Below, in pieces: positions 22,886 through 23,787 of a stretch of DNA of 23,787 nucleotides. Under the pieces are notes generated by a model, which worked only from the letters and a program-made list of their open reading frames with translations, was not told where the DNA came from and ran no database searches. Origin of the DNA: MGR-bin208 sp043780275 (lineage in GTDB: Bacteria; Bacteroidota; Bacteroidia; Chitinophagales; Chitinophagaceae); assembly GCA_043780275.1 (NCBI GenBank), contig JAYWCV010000066.1, forward strand, positions 1-23,787, read 5' to 3'. Numbering within the stretch: position 1 is the first letter of the stretch; each line of letters starts with the position of its first letter. The position numbers and the translations under genes were made by a program.

Positions 22886-23275
22886 TCAGATAGCCATTTC
22901 TTCTGCCGGGTTCCAGAAATGTTTTTTAAAATCAACGATGCAATCTTTTTCAATCTTGATTTTTTCTTTTTCCAACAATTCCTGCATTCGGTCAGGTGTT
23001 TCGAAATGCATTTTACCAGAGAGCATTCCATTTCGGTTTACCACCCGGTGAGCAGGCACATTTGGTTTTATCCGATGTGCGCCGTTCATGGCCCATCCTA
23101 CCATTCTGGCCGATTGCTTTGTACCTATAACGGCTGCTATAGCTCCGTAAGTGCTAACCCTGCCCTTGGGTATTTGCCTGACAATTATATAAACCATTTC
23201 GAAAAAACTTTCATCCTTCAGACCGGATGGTTTTACCGATTTTAGTTTTGGAACAGATTTTTTTTGTGCCGGCAT
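22886..23275 (-). CDS. Alkyltransferase-like (ATL) protein, MGMT family
   Basis: A 129-residue relative of O6-methylguanine-DNA methyltransferase. GRVSTYGAIAAVIG (38-51) starts the winged-helix DNA-binding domain, SARMVGWAMN (55-64) carries the conserved arginine R57 that flips the base, and PAHRVV (74-79) stands where active enzymes have PCHR. The active cysteine is thus replaced by alanine. It cannot transfer the alkyl group and is expected to act as an ATL damage sensor that hands lesions to nucleotide excision repair, as known for ATL proteins. The lysine-rich N terminus (2-20) and C-terminal helices fit the family. Its promoter is at 23280-23310, leaving almost no leader before ATG 23275. 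Confidence 0.93.
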   Translation of the reverse strand: MPAQKKSVPKLKSVKPSGLKDESFFEMVYIIVRQIPKGRVSTYGAIAAVIGTKQSARMVGWAMNGAHRIKPNVPAHRVVNRNGMLSGKMHFETPDRMQELLEKEKIKIEKDCIVDFKKHFWNPAEEMAI

Positions 23276-23279
23276 TTTT

Positions 23280-23310
23280 CAAATATACAATTCTCTATTC
23301 CTTTACTCAA
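23280..23310 (-). promoter_or_regulatory. Promoter of the ATL gene
   Basis: On the minus strand, TTG at 23310-23308, a 20-nt spacer, and TATATTTG at 23287-23280, an exact TAnnTTTG match. The box ends 4 nt before the ATG, so the transcript should begin at or within a few bases of the start codon. Confidence 0.6.
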
Positions 23311-23332
23311 GAGCCATTTTTTAGTAAAAATC

Positions 23333-23393
23333 AGTAACAATAAAAAGGGCTTTAACCCCAATAACTATTTGGCTAAAGCCAAAACAAACAAAA
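23333..23393 (+). repeat. 60-bp palindromic repeat element, left copy
   Basis: Starts AGTAACAATAAAAA and contains GGCTTTAACC (23348-23357) and GGCTAAAGCC (23371-23380), an inverted pair with one mismatch, then CAAACAAAA. It is repeated in the same direction at 23640-23699 with only a few differences. Confidence 0.85.
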
Positions 23394-23414
23394 TATTTTA
23401 TCACAGCTCTAAAG

Positions 23415-23443
23415 CCCGCCCGGATTAACTCCGTTCGGACGGG
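23415..23443. repeat. Imperfect GC-rich palindrome
   Basis: CCCGCCCG (23415-23422) and CGGACGGG (23436-23443) pair at 7 of 8 positions. It stands out as GC-rich in an AT-rich stretch. It resembles palindromic interspersed elements found between Bacteroidota genes; that resemblance is from memory. Confidence 0.5.
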
Positions 23444-23481
23444 AGCGGTGCAATGGATTCATTTCAAAATCTCCTTTATTC

Positions 23482-23624
23482 ATTGCTCTGATCTTGCATT
23501 GCCCTATTCTTATATTACCCTGTTTATTTATTCCCTGTTCTTTCATAGCCCCATTCTTGAATTGTTCTGTTCTTGCATTACCCTGTTTATTTATTGCCCC
23601 GTTCTTATATTGCCCCGTTCTTTA
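23482..23624. repeat. Tandem array of nine degenerate ~16-bp units
   Basis: Units begin at 23482, 23498, 23514, 23530, 23545, 23561, 23577, 23593 and 23609, all 16 bp except one of 15. The consensus is about ATTgCCCtGTTCTTat. Units 3 and 7 are identical (ATTACCCTGTTTATTT). Since 16 is not a multiple of 3, the array does not encode a regular peptide. There is no spacer between units, so it is not a CRISPR array. Confidence 0.8.
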
Positions 23625-23632
23625 GAACGGGG
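23613..23632. repeat. Perfect palindrome at the end of the tandem array
   Basis: CCCCGTTCT (23613-23621) and AGAACGGGG (23624-23632) are a perfect 9-bp inverted repeat around TT. The left arm is the core of the last tandem unit, so the array ends by folding back on itself. Confidence 0.75.
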
Positions 23633-23639
23633 TAGAATA

Positions 23640-23699
23640 AGTAACAATAAAAGGGCTTTAGCCCCAATGTTTATTTGGCTAAAGCCAAAACAAACAAAA
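23640..23699 (+). repeat. 60-bp palindromic repeat element, right copy
   Basis: Direct repeat of 23333-23393. Here the inverted arms GGCTTTAGCC (23654-23663) and GGCTAAAGCC (23677-23686) match perfectly over 10 bp, with a 13-nt loop. Each arm is itself a short hairpin (GGCT..AGCC). Confidence 0.85.
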
Positions 23700-23742
23700 A
23701 GGATACATTTCAAGTAGATGTGATAATTAAAAATGCAGACAG

Positions 23743-23787
23743 TTAATCCTGTTCTTTTTTAGTATTCAACAATTCGGTTCTTTTTGG
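23743..23787 (-). CDS. C-terminal end of a minus-strand gene (partial)
   Basis: The reverse strand from the window edge reads PKRTELLNTKKEQD and a TAA at 23745-23743, open over all 14 codons. The charged, lysine-rich sequence looks like a real protein tail and the base composition changes from the adjacent repeats. Only 14 residues are visible, so neither the family nor its reality is certain. Confidence 0.3.
   Translation of the reverse strand, partial: PKRTELLNTKKEQD

Noticed and set aside
23482..23624. CRISPR array
   Set aside because: Units are contiguous, 15-16 bp and degenerate, with no unique spacers and no cas genes in the window.
23448..23717. Plus-strand open frame of 89 codons with repeated ITLFIY peptides
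   Set aside because: The peptide repeat is just the 16-bp tandem array read over three units (48 nt). The frame also runs through the palindromic repeat copy.

Overview
The window is typical Bacteroidota chromosome, most like the Chitinophagaceae/Sphingobacteriales side of the phylum. The signs are a moderately AT-rich sequence, promoters of the Bacteroidota type (TTTG, about 20 nt, TAnnTTTG), few Shine-Dalgarno sequences, and a respiratory gene order (actABCDEF followed by an aa3-type oxidase) characteristic of the phylum. The genus assignment is inference only.

Layout. 1-407 (minus) is the start of an APC-type amino-acid permease cut by the window edge. A divergent promoter region with two overlapping palindromes precedes a small predicted alpha/beta-barrel protein (658-954). 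Next come the tRNA-modification enzyme Sua5/TsaC (1151-2107) and, convergent to it, a minus-strand group: purN, a secreted carboxypeptidase-regulatory-like protein and a conserved hypothetical (4119-2109). A TPR protein whose signal-peptide end looks mutationally broken (4153-5051) and a small two-helix membrane protein (5359-5048) follow.

The core is one long plus-strand respiratory cluster, 5596 to about 20169. actA-B-C-D-E-F encodes alternative complex III (quinol:cytochrome c oxidoreductase). coxB, coxA, ctaB (heme O synthase), two subunit III-like proteins and subunit IV encode the terminal oxidase and part of its heme supply. An intrinsic terminator at 20204-20231 ends this block, and an SCO copper chaperone and a DUF420 membrane protein (both cytochrome oxidase assembly genes) follow. 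Electrons would pass from menaquinol (ActC/ActF side) through the Fe-S clusters of ActB and c-hemes of ActA/ActE to CuA of CoxB and the heme a/a3-CuB centre of CoxA. CoxB has no fused cytochrome c domain, so the extra monoheme domain at the ActA N terminus, or ActE, probably fills that role.

After the cluster are an unrecognised four-helix membrane protein, a minus-strand three-module predicted OB-fold protein and an alkyltransferase-like (ATL) DNA-repair protein. The last ~500 bases are gene-poor and full of palindromes and repeats: a nine-unit 16-bp tandem array bracketed by two direct copies of a 60-bp palindromic element. The final 45 bases look like the C terminus of another minus-strand gene.

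The core operon is a known system. The features that look least explained are the repeat cassette at the right end, the broken TPR gene leader, the start codon of sco buried in a terminator hairpin, and the overlapping palindromes at 575-601.
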